This document shows, piece after piece, positions 23,987 to 32,785 of a stretch of DNA of 64,000 bases. Every line of letters starts with the position of its first letter. Within the stretch, counting starts at the first letter, position 1. Source of the DNA: Chersky-806 sp038252255. Lineage in GTDB: Bacteria; Actinomycetota; Acidimicrobiia; IMCC26256; JAENVU01. The stretch is from the NCBI GenBank assembly GCA_038252255.1, contig JBBSAM010000009.1, positions 80,656 through 144,655 on the forward strand, given 5' to 3'. Made by a program: the position numbers and the translations under genes. The notes beneath the pieces were generated by a model. The model was not told the DNA's origin. It saw only the letters and a list, made by a program, of their open reading frames with translations, and did not search any database.

Positions 23987-25609
23987 TCAGGAGTTGGTGT
24001 GGTCCTGTTTGTCGGCGCGGTGGTGACGGTGAGGCGGGCGGTAGGTGTGCAGGCGGTCGTCCGGGAGCAGGACGAAGCTTCGGAGTGTCTTCGCGTCGTG
24101 CAGGAGCATCGTGTTCGTCACTGCGACCTTCTCGGCCGAGTGGTAGCGGTTCACGACGAAGCCGTTGAACTCCTGGCGGTCCACGAGCTTGAAGTCGCGG
24201 GCCAGCGGCTTCGACAGGGCCGGGAAGAAGAACGCCTCACAGGCCAGCCCCGACCACCGGCCGCACCGCTTCCCCGGCTCGGGAATCCGGTACACGAGAT
24301 CGATCGTGCTCACCTTCGCCAGCTTCTTGCCCTTGAGCGCGCGTGAGCCGTCGATGTAGTGCAGCAGCGGCGAGCCGAGGTACCCGTCGACCACGACGGC
24401 GTGGTCACGACCTCCCTGCTCCACCACCCGCGCCACCGCGCGCCAGTTCGGCTTCTGGAAGTCGGCGTCACTCGCCACCTTGAGCACCACCGCGATCCAG
24501 CCGGCGCTGAGGACCAGCGCCACCACCATCCCGAGCCACGCGACGCGACGCGTCCCGAGCCCGATCGCGACGACGACCGCGAACGGGATGACCGACACGA
24601 TGAAGTTGCGACCGAGGAGGTAGTCGCTCCCCAGCGCGCTCGCGACCAGCGACAGCACGATACCGACCGAGCCGAGCACGAACATGATCAGCGCGGTCGA
24701 GCGTTCGTGGCGGTCGCCGAGCACCGCGGCAAGCACCACCGCGACGCCGATGATCAGTGCGACGACGGGCCACCACCCGTCGAACGGTTCCGCCGGACCC
24801 AGCAGCGCGCCGTGTCCCGCTTCCGCGAGCCGCTGCGAGATCGGGAAGTCGCTGATCCACGACTGCTTCTGGCCCTGCTGGTCCAGCGCGAGCACCAACA
24901 GCGGGAGCGCGACGACAGCCAGTGGGATGCAGCCTCTCGCCACCTTGCGCAGCTGTGTGCGGTAGACGATCGCCAGCCACCCGAGCTCCGCGAGCACGAT
25001 GAGCAGGGCGAAGTAGTGCGTGCAGACCGCGGCGGCGGCGACGGCGCCCCACCAGACGAAGTTGCTCGCGCGGTCGTCGTTGATCGCGCGCACGCAGAAG
25101 AGGATCGAGAGCGCGCCGAGGAACGCGAACAGCGCGTAGGGGCGCGCTTCCTGGGAGTACCAGACGAGCATCGGGTTCACCGCCACCAGCAGCGCGGCGA
25201 GCAGGCCGATGCGACGGCTGAGCCGGAGCTCCCGGGCGAGGAGATAGGTGACCGCGACCGTCGCGATCCCGGCCAGCGCCGAGATCGTCCGCACGACCGC
25301 GTCGCCGTAGCCGAAGATCCGGACCCAGAACCAGCCCACCAGGAAGTACAGCGGCGGGCTGCCCTCGTTCTGCGGGACCGTCACGATCACCAGCTCGGCG
25401 AGCCGGTGCTTCAGGTCGTCGACCGCGACGTACTCGTCGTACCAGAGGCTCTGATGGCCGATGTGCCAGAAGCGCAGGACCGCGGCCAGGAGAACGATCA
25501 GGACGAGGAGGGAGTCGACCCTTCCGAACGCGGACCAAGAGCGGGACGCGCGGTCGTCGGCGCTGCGGACCTGCGTGGCCTCGCCGGTGCCGTCAGCGGT
25601 CTGAACCAT
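23987..25609 (-). CDS. GT39-like membrane glycosyltransferase
   Basis: 540 residues and about eleven membrane helices. The first extracytoplasmic loop HQSLWYDEYVAVDDLKHRL has the WxDE motif of ArnT/PMT-type transferases, and EGSPPLYFLVGWFWVRIFG plus YSQEARPYALFAFLGALS are typical of the family. The basic His-rich tail is odd. The ATG at 25609 is preceded at 9 nt by TACCAT; an in-frame extension upstream would run into the divergent gene and is rejected. Likely transfers a sugar from a polyprenyl carrier; acceptor unknown. Confidence 0.78.
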   Translation of the reverse strand: MVQTADGTGEATQVRSADDRASRSWSAFGRVDSLLVLIVLLAAVLRFWHIGHQSLWYDEYVAVDDLKHRLAELVIVTVPQNEGSPPLYFLVGWFWVRIFGYGDAVVRTISALAGIATVAVTYLLARELRLSRRIGLLAALLVAVNPMLVWYSQEARPYALFAFLGALSILFCVRAINDDRASNFVWWGAVAAAAVCTHYFALLIVLAELGWLAIVYRTQLRKVARGCIPLAVVALPLLVLALDQQGQKQSWISDFPISQRLAEAGHGALLGPAEPFDGWWPVVALIIGVAVVLAAVLGDRHERSTALIMFVLGSVGIVLSLVASALGSDYLLGRNFIVSVIPFAVVVAIGLGTRRVAWLGMVVALVLSAGWIAVVLKVASDADFQKPNWRAVARVVEQGGRDHAVVVDGYLGSPLLHYIDGSRALKGKKLAKVSTIDLVYRIPEPGKRCGRWSGLACEAFFFPALSKPLARDFKLVDRQEFNGFVVNRYHSAEKVAVTNTMLLHDAKTLRSFVLLPDDRLHTYRPPHRHHRADKQDHTNS

Positions 25610-25618
25610 GGGCCGAGG

Positions 25619-25659
25619 ATGGTACCAACGCATGTCGGCTGAAGTTCCCTTGGTAGCGT
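25619..25659. promoter_or_regulatory. divergent leaderless -10 boxes
   Basis: Minus-strand TACCAT (25624-25619) is 9 nt from the GT39-like gene's ATG. Plus-strand TAGCGT (25654-25659) is 8 nt from the GTG of the lipoate-ligase-like gene. Together they set both starts in a 58-bp divergent spacer. Confidence 0.5.
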
Positions 25660-25667
25660 CCGCTCCC

Positions 25668-26789
25668 GTGACCGAGACCTGGCGGTACGTCGACTGCGGC
25701 GCGGTCGACGCGTTCGAGAACAACGCACAGATGGCAGTGCTCTCACGCTCAACCGTCGACGGCGGGCGGCCGATCCTGCAGACGAGCGTCTGGGGGCGGA
25801 CGCATCTCAACGTCGGCTGGTTCGACGACGTGGACAGCACGCTGGACCTGGCCGAGTGTGAGCGACTCGGCATCCAGGTGATCCGGCGGCCGTTCGCCGG
25901 TGGTGGGACCGCGTTCTACGACGCCGGGTGCGCGGTGATGTTCGGCCTCATGTTGCCGAAGCCGACCGATCCGGGCGCTCCGGTTGATCTCGACGCCGTC
26001 ATCGCCCGCCTCCAGCCGATCGTGCTCGACGCTCTGGGCCGGCTCGGGCTCGGCGAGGTGACGTTCCAGGGCTCCGCCGACCTCCGGTGGGTCAACGACC
26101 GCAAGGTCGGTGGCATCTCGGCCGGGGACTTCGGGCGGGTGCTCAGCGTCGGCGGCTTTCTCAACATCAAGCCGCCGAACCTCGACCTCTACCTCCAGGT
26201 CGTGCGCGTGCCGGAAGGGAAGTTCGCCGACAAGATCGTCAAGGACATGCGCGAATACGTATGCACGGCCGAGGAGATCGTCGGAGAACCCGTCACCTAC
26301 GAGCAGTTCCGTGACGCGCTCACCGGCGCCGTCGAAGCTGCGGGTGTCGACCTGGCCCGCGACCCGATGACCGACGTGGAACGCGGCGCGCTCGCCAAGA
26401 TCTCGCAACGCATCGCGTCCGACGGAGCGGTGCGCCGGGTCTCCTCCGAACGGTTCGCCGCGGAGCACACCGACGAGCGTGTCGGGTTCGCGAACCATAA
26501 GGGGCGCAAGCTCTGCCGCGCCGGCGTCGCGCTCGACGCGTCGGGTCATCTGGCCGCGGTGATGATGGCCGGCGACATGCACGTCGCCCCGGCCGACACG
26601 CTCGACGGTGTTGCCGCCGCGCTCGCGGGTGCCGACGCGAGCGACGAGGCCGATCTCCGCGCCCGCATCACCGCGGTATGGGACGCGGACGGCGTACATC
26701 AGGCTGACGCGACGATGGGCGTCACGACCGACGACCTGCTCACCGCGGTCACGAAGGCAATCGCGAGCGCGAAGGGTGAGCAATCGTGA
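25668..26789 (+). CDS. lipoate-protein ligase A-like protein
   Basis: 373 residues. The BPL/LplA catalytic fold is recognisable: THLNVGWFDDVDSTLD, the Arg/Gly lipoyl-AMP loop IRRPFAGGGTAFYDAG (like RRxSGGGAVYHD), and a conserved Lys region VNDRKVGGISAG. A C-terminal domain of about 110 residues (from about 260) follows, like the accessory domain of LplA. Expected to attach lipoate or octanoate to an acyl carrier domain. The GTG start is chosen by the TAGCGT box; ATG at 25632 is the alternative. Coupled to the SDR gene by GTGA. Confidence 0.72.
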   Translation: MTETWRYVDCGAVDAFENNAQMAVLSRSTVDGGRPILQTSVWGRTHLNVGWFDDVDSTLDLAECERLGIQVIRRPFAGGGTAFYDAGCAVMFGLMLPKPTDPGAPVDLDAVIARLQPIVLDALGRLGLGEVTFQGSADLRWVNDRKVGGISAGDFGRVLSVGGFLNIKPPNLDLYLQVVRVPEGKFADKIVKDMREYVCTAEEIVGEPVTYEQFRDALTGAVEAAGVDLARDPMTDVERGALAKISQRIASDGAVRRVSSERFAAEHTDERVGFANHKGRKLCRAGVALDASGHLAAVMMAGDMHVAPADTLDGVAAALAGADASDEADLRARITAVWDADGVHQADATMGVTTDDLLTAVTKAIASAKGEQS

Positions 26790-27577
26790 AGCTGGATGGT
26801 TCGAAGATCCTGGTCACGGGCGCGTCGTCGGGCATCGGCGCCGCGCTCGCGCCGCAGCTGGCGGCAAAGGGGGCGACCGTCGGGATCGTCGCCCGGCGGG
26901 CCGAGCGACTCGAGGAGGTCGTGGCGGCGTGCCGGGCCTTCACCCCCGAGTCGACCTTCTGGGCCGCGGACCTGGGCGCCGTCGACACCGCCATCGGCAT
27001 CGCGGAGGCTGCGTGGGACCACTTCGGTGGGCTCGACGCGCTGGTGAACAACGCGGCGATCGGCAAGCGCAAGCTCGTGCAGACGCTCACTCCGGCCGAC
27101 GTCGAGACCACGATGCAGACCAACTTCTTCTCGCCGGTCCGCATGGGGATGGCCCTGCTCCCCCGCTGGCTCGAGCGTGGTGACGGGCTGATCGTCAACG
27201 TGTCGAGCATGGGCGGCCGGCTCGGGATCCTGCACGAGGCGGCCTACAGTGCCTCGAAGTTCGCGCTCTGCGGCTGGAGCGAGAGCATGCGCATGGACCT
27301 TGAGGGCACCGGGGTCAAGGTGAAGCTCGTGCTCCCCGGCCCCATCGAGACCGAGATTTGGGACGTGCGGCCCGGCGAGCTGCCCGGTCTCTACGACGGC
27401 CCGTTCGTCACCGCGGCGAACTGCGCTGCGGACATCGTCACCGCGATGGAGGACGACGAGGGTTTCGAGTACTACACGCCGGAAGAGGTCCCCGGTGGTT
27501 GGCGCCAGAAGGATCTCGTCGTCGGCAAGACCGAGAGCTGCGACCAGTTCCTCACCGGCATGGCCCAGATGGGCTGA
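26786..27577 (+). CDS. short-chain dehydrogenase/reductase
   Basis: 263-residue classical SDR. The coenzyme loop is ILVTGASSGIGAAL (TGxxxGIG), the NNAA motif is in LVNNAAIGKRK, and the catalytic Ser and YxxxK are in VNVSSMG and YSASKFALCGWSESM. An Arg in the second strand (ARRAER) favours NADP(H). Starts GTGA-coupled to the lipoate-ligase-like gene; the pairing is unusual and gives no clear substrate. Ends 24 bp before the convergent carotenoid oxygenase. Confidence 0.87.
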   Translation: MKLDGSKILVTGASSGIGAALAPQLAAKGATVGIVARRAERLEEVVAACRAFTPESTFWAADLGAVDTAIGIAEAAWDHFGGLDALVNNAAIGKRKLVQTLTPADVETTMQTNFFSPVRMGMALLPRWLERGDGLIVNVSSMGGRLGILHEAAYSASKFALCGWSESMRMDLEGTGVKVKLVLPGPIETEIWDVRPGELPGLYDGPFVTAANCAADIVTAMEDDEGFEYYTPEEVPGGWRQKDLVVGKTESCDQFLTGMAQMG

Positions 27578-27601
27578 CCACCCCGGACGCTCCCGCCCGC
27601 A

Positions 27602-29056
27602 CTACTTGGACGAGCGCGAGCGGTGCTGGGCGTTGACGTCGCGAGCAGGGAGCCAGGTGCCGTGCTGGCCGGCGGGGACCCGCTGCGGGAGCTGCACCAC
27701 CGCGCGGGGGTCGGCCGCGAGGTCCTGGGCGTCGAGCACCACGAGCTGGCTGCGGTCCCGGGGGATGTCGTAGGTGAGGGCGAGAATCCAACCGTCGCCT
27801 TCGCGGGTGCTGTCCCGGCGGGGCACGAACTGCGGTTCGCCCACCACGACCCCGTCGGGGAACTGGTGCTGCACGACGTCTTCGATCTTGACGTCGTAGC
27901 GGACGAGCGTGTCGAAGCCCACCCCGTTCGGGCGCCCGTCCGAACGCGTGACTGCGGCGAGATACGCGTAGCGGTGGTGCAGGCCGGACCGCCGGTTGTC
28001 GATGCTCGGGAGCTCGACCGGCGTCGCGTCGAACATCTCGTCGCTGACGACCCCACGGCCGGGCTCGACCACGCAGCGGTGGTACGTCGGCGACTGTGCG
28101 ATCCCTGCAGCAGTCTCGAGGTTGAAGGAGTCACGGTGGATGTAGTCGACTACGACGTCGTCGCCATCGGTGTACGCGTTGACGAAGTGCATCGCGAACC
28201 GGTTCTCCATGGGGAACCACCGGATGCGGTCGCTCTCACCCTCGCGTGACAGCAGGCCGAGACGCGTGCCGTGCTCGGGTTGCCACTGCACGAGCGGTCC
28301 GCCGTCCGCGCCGCCGGTGGGATCGATCACGGCCGGGCTGTCGAAGAACACGACATGCTGATCGGTGACGCCGAAGTCGTGCATCAGCACCGGCCGCGGC
28401 AGCTCGATCGGGAGGATGCGGCTCACCTGGCCGCGCGGTGAGACCACGCCGTAGGTCAGGTACGGAGGCTCGGTCGAGGTCGAGAAGAAGCACAGCTCGT
28501 CCCAGATCGGATCGACCTTCGGGTGCGCGTTCATCGAACGCGGCAGTGACCCGTCGAAGGTGTGCTCGCCGACGGTGCCGAAGCGCCAGCTGAGCTCGTA
28601 CGGCGCGCCACCCTCCCAGAGGGAGAGGATGCGGCCGGCGTGCGTGACGACGTTCGTGTTCGACCAGTTCTTGCCCGTCGCGCGCTCACGGTTGCCGAGG
28701 CTGGCCTGCGGCCGGCCCGACGCGTAGGTGCCGCCGAAGAGGGCATGGCCCGCCTCGCGTTCGGCCACGAGGTCCTTGGTGACGACCCACTTGTTGCGGT
28801 AGCGGGCCCGGGCCTGCTGGAAGGTGACGACGTGCACCATGCCGTCGCCGTCGAACGGGAACGTCCCGCCGCCGACGGGCGGGTACTGGGCGTTGGGGCC
28901 GTTGCGGACGTACGAGCCGTCCAGCTCGGGAGGGATGTCGCCATCCACCGGCAGGTCGACGACGTCCAGCTCCTCGTGCACGGGCGCGAGGTAACGCGAG
29001 GGGTCACCACCCAGGTGGGTGTCCGTACCTGGCAGATGCATCGCCGGTTCGAGCAT
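27602..29056 (-). CDS. carotenoid cleavage oxygenase family protein
   Basis: 484 residues of the seven-bladed propeller carotenoid oxygenase/RPE65 family, a non-haem Fe(II) enzyme that splits conjugated double bonds. Family landmarks are ELDGSYVRNGPNAQYPP, FPFDGDGMVHV (metal-site strand), the histidines in SMNAHPKVDP, LMHDFGVTDQHVVFFDSP and AMHFVNAY, and the C-terminal HGTWLP, which supplies the last His. ATG at 29056 follows GGAGG by 9 nt. The substrate may be a carotenoid, a retinoid or a lignin-type stilbene; sequence alone does not decide. Confidence 0.88.
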   Translation of the reverse strand: MLEPAMHLPGTDTHLGGDPSRYLAPVHEELDVVDLPVDGDIPPELDGSYVRNGPNAQYPPVGGGTFPFDGDGMVHVVTFQQARARYRNKWVVTKDLVAEREAGHALFGGTYASGRPQASLGNRERATGKNWSNTNVVTHAGRILSLWEGGAPYELSWRFGTVGEHTFDGSLPRSMNAHPKVDPIWDELCFFSTSTEPPYLTYGVVSPRGQVSRILPIELPRPVLMHDFGVTDQHVVFFDSPAVIDPTGGADGGPLVQWQPEHGTRLGLLSREGESDRIRWFPMENRFAMHFVNAYTDGDDVVVDYIHRDSFNLETAAGIAQSPTYHRCVVEPGRGVVSDEMFDATPVELPSIDNRRSGLHHRYAYLAAVTRSDGRPNGVGFDTLVRYDVKIEDVVQHQFPDGVVVGEPQFVPRRDSTREGDGWILALTYDIPRDRSQLVVLDAQDLAADPRAVVQLPQRVPAGQHGTWLPARDVNAQHRSRSSK

Positions 29057-29172
29057 GGTGCCGCGCCTCCTCGGGCCCGCCTCGCCTCGATGATCGACGG
29101 GTCCGATGCGTCTCTTGAGCGTGGTCACTTTGCCCGCTTTCGCGCACAAATGGGAGGCGGGGCGTCCGGGGG

Positions 29173-31434
29173 TCAGGTCCCGGCCGGAACCAGGGCCTCG
29201 ACGGTCACCGGAATTCCATTGAGGACGGCGTTTCCCGACAGCGGGTCCATCAGGCTCCCGTCGGCCAGGAGGTTCGTGTTGACCCCGGCGTAGCGCCCCG
29301 CGACCTCCATGTCGGCCCCGTCGACGCCGTGCCCCCAGCCGTGGGGGATGCTCACGACCCCGCTCATGATCCCGTCCGTGATCTGGACGGGGATCTCGAG
29401 GGAGCCGACCCGGGACGCCACGCGGGCCACGTCGCCGTCCGCGAGTGCGAGCCTGGCCGCGTCGTCGGGGTGGATCTGGAGGGTGCAGCGCGGCTTGCCC
29501 TTCACCAGGATCTCGAGGTTGTGCATCCACGAGTTGTTGGAGCGGAGGTCCCGGCGACCCACCAGCACGAGCTCGCCGTTGATCCGCCGGGCGAGGGAGG
29601 GCACGAGGCGGGTCTCGACGTCTTCCACGATCACGGGCGGCGCGAGCTCGATCTTGCCGCTCGGGGTCCGCAGCACGCCCGGCAGGCGCGGCTGGAGCGG
29701 CCCGAGGTCCACCCCGTGCGGGTTCTCCTCGAGCACGGAGAGCGACAACCCTCCGGGGTTGGCCCCGAAGCCGTCGCCATAGGGGCCGGTGCGCAGCATG
29801 AGGTCGAGGACGCGCTCCGGACCGCGCCGGCCGTTGACCGAGAGCGCCTCGAACAGCTCGCCCGCGTCGCGACCTTCGACGTTGCCGCCCTCGCGCGTCA
29901 CGGCCTTCTGCACCTGGCTCGTGAGGACGAAGTCGTCGAGCACCGCGGCGGACTCGGCGGTGCTCCTCTGCCCCGCGGCGATCCCGGCCAGGCGCAACAG
30001 GATCTCCCACTCGGGGATCTCGTCCGGCCCGAGCTCGACGACCGGCGGCGAGTAGTTGGCGACGTTGCGCACCGCGAGCGAGTACAGCGCGACGTCGTAG
30101 TGGCTGCGGGCGAGGACACCGGGGACGGGCAGGATCACGTTGGCGTGTCGTGTCGTCTCGTTGCGGTAGATGTCCACCGAGACCATGAAGTCCAGTGACG
30201 CGAGCGCGGCATCGAGGCGTCCGGCGTCGGGCGTCGAGAGCACCGGGTTGCCGGCGACCGTGATGAGCGCGCGGATCTGGCCGTCACCCGGCGTCTCGAT
30301 CTCCTCGGCCAGCGCCACGACCGGCAGCTCGCCGTAGAACTCGGGCAGGTTTCGCACCCGGCTCTGCCGCCGACCGAACCGCACCCCGCGACCGACGCCG
30401 GTCGTGCCGCCCGTGTTCGGCCCACCCGTCGCGGGCAGCGTGAACATCGCGCCACCCTCCCGGTCCAGGTTTCCGGCGATCGTGTTCACCACGTCGACGA
30501 GCCAGGACGCGAGCGTGCCGTACTCCTGCGTGCACGTGCCGATGCGGCCGTACACCGCGGCGCGTTCGGTGTTGGCGAGATCCCGCGCGACGCGCCGGAT
30601 CGTGCCGGCGTCGATGCCGCACACCGGCGCGACGACCTCGGGCGAGAAGTCCCGGGCCAACCGCTCGACCTCGTCGAGCCCGGCAACGTGGCCCTCGGCG
30701 TTCCCGAGCTGCACCAGCCCCTCGGCGACGATCGTGTGGACGATGCCGAACAGGAAGTGCGCGTCGGTACCAGGCCGGATGAAGAGGTGCTCGTCCGCCT
30801 CCTCCGCGGTCTTGGACCGCCGCGGGTCCACCACGACGAGGCGGCCGCCGCGGGCCCGGATCGCCCGCAGGCGACCCGGCACGTCGGGGACGGTCATGAG
30901 GCTGCCGTTCGACGCGAACGGGTTCGCGCCGAGGATGAGCACGTAGTCGGTGCGGTCGAGGTCCGGCACCGGCACGGTGAGCGCGGCTCCGAACATCAGG
31001 CCCGCGCTGACCTGCTTCGGCATCTGGTCGACCGTGCTCGCGCTGAAGACGTTCGCCGAGCCGAGGCTCTGCAGGAGCACGCGGCCTTCGATGATCGCGC
31101 CGAGATTGTGCGCGTTCGGATTGCCGAGGTACACGGCGACGGCGTCACGGTTCCCCTCGAGGAGGGGGCCGAGGCCGCGCTCGATCTCGGCGAAGGCTTC
31201 GTCCCAGGTGACGTCGTGCCAGGTGTCGCCGCGCCGCACCTGCGGCCGCCGGATGCGGTCGGGGTCCGCTTCGAGCTGCTTGAGCGCGGTGCCCTTGGGG
31301 CACAGGTAGCCGTGGCTGAAGACGTCGTCCTTGTCGCCGCGAACCAGGGTGAGCGCTTCGTCTTCGAGGTGCAGCTCCAGCCCGCAGGTTGCCTCGCACA
31401 GCGGGCAGGTCCGGTACGCGATGCGTTTCGTCAT
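29173..31434 (-). CDS. molybdopterin oxidoreductase (Rv0197-like)
   Basis: 753-residue single-chain molybdo-bis-MGD enzyme. An N-terminal [4Fe-4S] site uses Cys10, Cys13, Cys17 and Cys45 (CPLCEATC then YLCPKG). The central domains carry GANPFASNGSLM and VVVDPRRSKTAEEAD, and the C-terminal molydopterin-dinucleotide domain carries RSNNSWMHN and HPDDAARLALADGD. At the usual Cys/Sec Mo-ligand position the sequence reads FSASTVDQ, so formate dehydrogenase is unlikely. No partner subunit genes adjoin it. TAGCCT lies 6 nt before the ATG. Similar in size to M. tuberculosis Rv0197, function unknown. Confidence 0.85.
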   Translation of the reverse strand: MTKRIAYRTCPLCEATCGLELHLEDEALTLVRGDKDDVFSHGYLCPKGTALKQLEADPDRIRRPQVRRGDTWHDVTWDEAFAEIERGLGPLLEGNRDAVAVYLGNPNAHNLGAIIEGRVLLQSLGSANVFSASTVDQMPKQVSAGLMFGAALTVPVPDLDRTDYVLILGANPFASNGSLMTVPDVPGRLRAIRARGGRLVVVDPRRSKTAEEADEHLFIRPGTDAHFLFGIVHTIVAEGLVQLGNAEGHVAGLDEVERLARDFSPEVVAPVCGIDAGTIRRVARDLANTERAAVYGRIGTCTQEYGTLASWLVDVVNTIAGNLDREGGAMFTLPATGGPNTGGTTGVGRGVRFGRRQSRVRNLPEFYGELPVVALAEEIETPGDGQIRALITVAGNPVLSTPDAGRLDAALASLDFMVSVDIYRNETTRHANVILPVPGVLARSHYDVALYSLAVRNVANYSPPVVELGPDEIPEWEILLRLAGIAAGQRSTAESAAVLDDFVLTSQVQKAVTREGGNVEGRDAGELFEALSVNGRRGPERVLDLMLRTGPYGDGFGANPGGLSLSVLEENPHGVDLGPLQPRLPGVLRTPSGKIELAPPVIVEDVETRLVPSLARRINGELVLVGRRDLRSNNSWMHNLEILVKGKPRCTLQIHPDDAARLALADGDVARVASRVGSLEIPVQITDGIMSGVVSIPHGWGHGVDGADMEVAGRYAGVNTNLLADGSLMDPLSGNAVLNGIPVTVEALVPAGT

Positions 31435-31440
31435 GGATCC

Positions 31441-31500
31441 AGGCTACGCCCCGGGTCGCGAACCTCGCACGAGGGGCCGCGAACCTCGCGCCAGTAGATT
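31441..31500. promoter_or_regulatory. divergent leaderless promoters of the molybdoenzyme and CHRD genes
   Basis: Minus-strand TAGCCT (31446-31441) is 6 nt before the molybdoenzyme ATG. Plus-strand TAGATT (31495-31500) is 6 nt before the CHRD lipoprotein ATG. Between them is an imperfect direct repeat, CGCGAACCTCGCAC and CGCGAACCTCGCGC. Confidence 0.6.
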
Positions 31501-31506
31501 GGAGCG

Positions 31507-31974
31507 ATGCGAGCGATTATTGCGGGGGTCGCCTCGGCCGCGGTCCTCGGGCTCGTGCTCGGGGCGTGCGGTGGCGGCGGTGACGCCCAGCCGACGACCA
31601 ACACCACGACGCAGCAGCCGACCGTCTTCAACGTCACGATGAACGGCGCCTCGGAGGTCCCCGGCCCGGGCGCGGTGGACGGGACCGGAACCGCCGAGAT
31701 CAGCGTCGACCCGAACGGCACCCAGATCTGCTTCTCGATCTCCGTCGCCAACCTCGACGCCGTGACCGCCGCGCACATCCACGAGGGCAAGGCCGGGGTC
31801 TCCGGACCGATCGTCGCGACGCTGGCGGCCCCCACCACCGGGCATTCGGAGGGCTGCGTCGACGCCGCGGCCCCGCTCATCCAGACCCTCAGCGCCGGAA
31901 GCAGCTCGTACTACGTGAACGTGCACACCACCGCCTTCCCCGACGGCGCCATCCGCGCCCAGCTCTCCGGATAG
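31507..31974 (+). CDS. CHRD-domain lipoprotein
   Basis: 155 residues. The signal peptide ends in a lipobox VLGAC (Cys21), so the mature protein is lipid-anchored outside the membrane. A Gly/Thr-rich linker is followed by one CHRD domain: NGASEVPGPGAVDGTGTAE, then HIHEGKAGVSGPIV and YVNVHTTAFPDGAIRAQL with the conserved histidines. CHRD domains are extracellular and may bind metal or polymers; the exact role is unknown. Followed 11 bp later by an MBL enzyme. Confidence 0.85.
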   Translation: MRAIIAGVASAAVLGLVLGACGGGGDAQPTTNTTTQQPTVFNVTMNGASEVPGPGAVDGTGTAEISVDPNGTQICFSISVANLDAVTAAHIHEGKAGVSGPIVATLAAPTTGHSEGCVDAAAPLIQTLSAGSSSYYVNVHTTAFPDGAIRAQLSG

Positions 31975-31985
31975 GAGCTCCCGGG

Positions 31986-32705
31986 ATGACCGACGACCGC
32001 CTGTACTTCCGCCAGCTGCTCGCGGGTCGCGACTTCGCGGCCGGCGACGAGATCGCGCGCCAGATGGTCAACTTCGTCTATCTCGTGGGCGACAGGGACA
32101 CCGGCGAGGCGGTCATCGTCGACCCCGCGTACGGCGTGCGCGAGCTCGTGCAGATCGCGGGCGAGGACGGGATGCGCGTCGTCGGCGCGCTCGTCACGCA
32201 CTACCACCCCGACCACGTCGGCGGATCGCTCATGGGCTGGGAGATCGAGGGCGTGGCCGCCCTGCTCGGGCTCGAGGGTGTCGATGCGCCGATCCACGTC
32301 AACCGCGCCGAGGCCCTCGGCGTGCGCCGCGTCACCGGAGCATCGGAGTCCGATCTCGTCCTGCACGACGGTGGCGACGTCGTACACGTCGGCGCGATCC
32401 CGATCACGCTGGTGCACACCCCGGGCCATACGCCGGGCAGCCAGTGCTTCCTCGTCGACGGGCGGCTCGTCGCGGGCGACACGCTGTTCCTCGACGGCTG
32501 TGGCCGCACCGATCTCCCCGGCGGCGACTCCGACGAGATGTACCGCTCCCTCACCCAGCGCCTCGCGTCCGTGCCCGACGACACGGTCTTGTTCCCCGGC
32601 CACCAGTACTCACCGGACCCGTCCGCGACCATGGGCGTCACCCGCCGGCGCAACTACGTCTTCCGCCTGCCGACGATCGAGCAGTGGCGCACGATGTTCG
32701 GCTGA
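31986..32705 (+). CDS. MBL-fold hydrolase, glyoxalase II/persulfide dioxygenase-like
   Basis: 239 residues. Metal-binding motifs: THYHPDHVGG, a later His in HTPGHTPGSQC, Asp in AGDTLFLDGCGRTDLPGGD and the last His in FPGHQYS. The GCGRTD segment is characteristic of ETHE1-type persulfide dioxygenases, while the rest also fits glyoxalase II-like thioesterases. Cytoplasmic, probably acting on a thiol-conjugated substrate. Cotranscribed with the CHRD lipoprotein and closed by the nested hairpin at 32714. Confidence 0.82.
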   Translation: MTDDRLYFRQLLAGRDFAAGDEIARQMVNFVYLVGDRDTGEAVIVDPAYGVRELVQIAGEDGMRVVGALVTHYHPDHVGGSLMGWEIEGVAALLGLEGVDAPIHVNRAEALGVRRVTGASESDLVLHDGGDVVHVGAIPITLVHTPGHTPGSQCFLVDGRLVAGDTLFLDGCGRTDLPGGDSDEMYRSLTQRLASVPDDTVLFPGHQYSPDPSATMGVTRRRNYVFRLPTIEQWRTMFG

Positions 32706-32760
32706 CGGATCCCTTCTCGGCCGCTGAGGGGCCCAGGGGCCCCCGAACGTGCCGAGAACG
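32706..32760. terminator. nested hairpin after the MBL gene
   Basis: TTCTCGGC (32714-32721) pairs with GCCGAGAA (32751-32758), enclosing GGGGCC/GGCCCC. Starts 8 bp after the stop codon. The right arm CGTGCCGAGAACG (32748-32760) recurs exactly at 57998-58010, so these two hairpins belong to one family. Probable factor-independent terminator without a T-run. Confidence 0.6.
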
Positions 32761-32785
32761 GGGTGGGGTCCGTACGATGCGGCCC

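Noticed and set aside
29173..31434. Selenocysteine formate dehydrogenase
   Set aside because: No in-frame TGA and no Cys at the Mo-ligand position.
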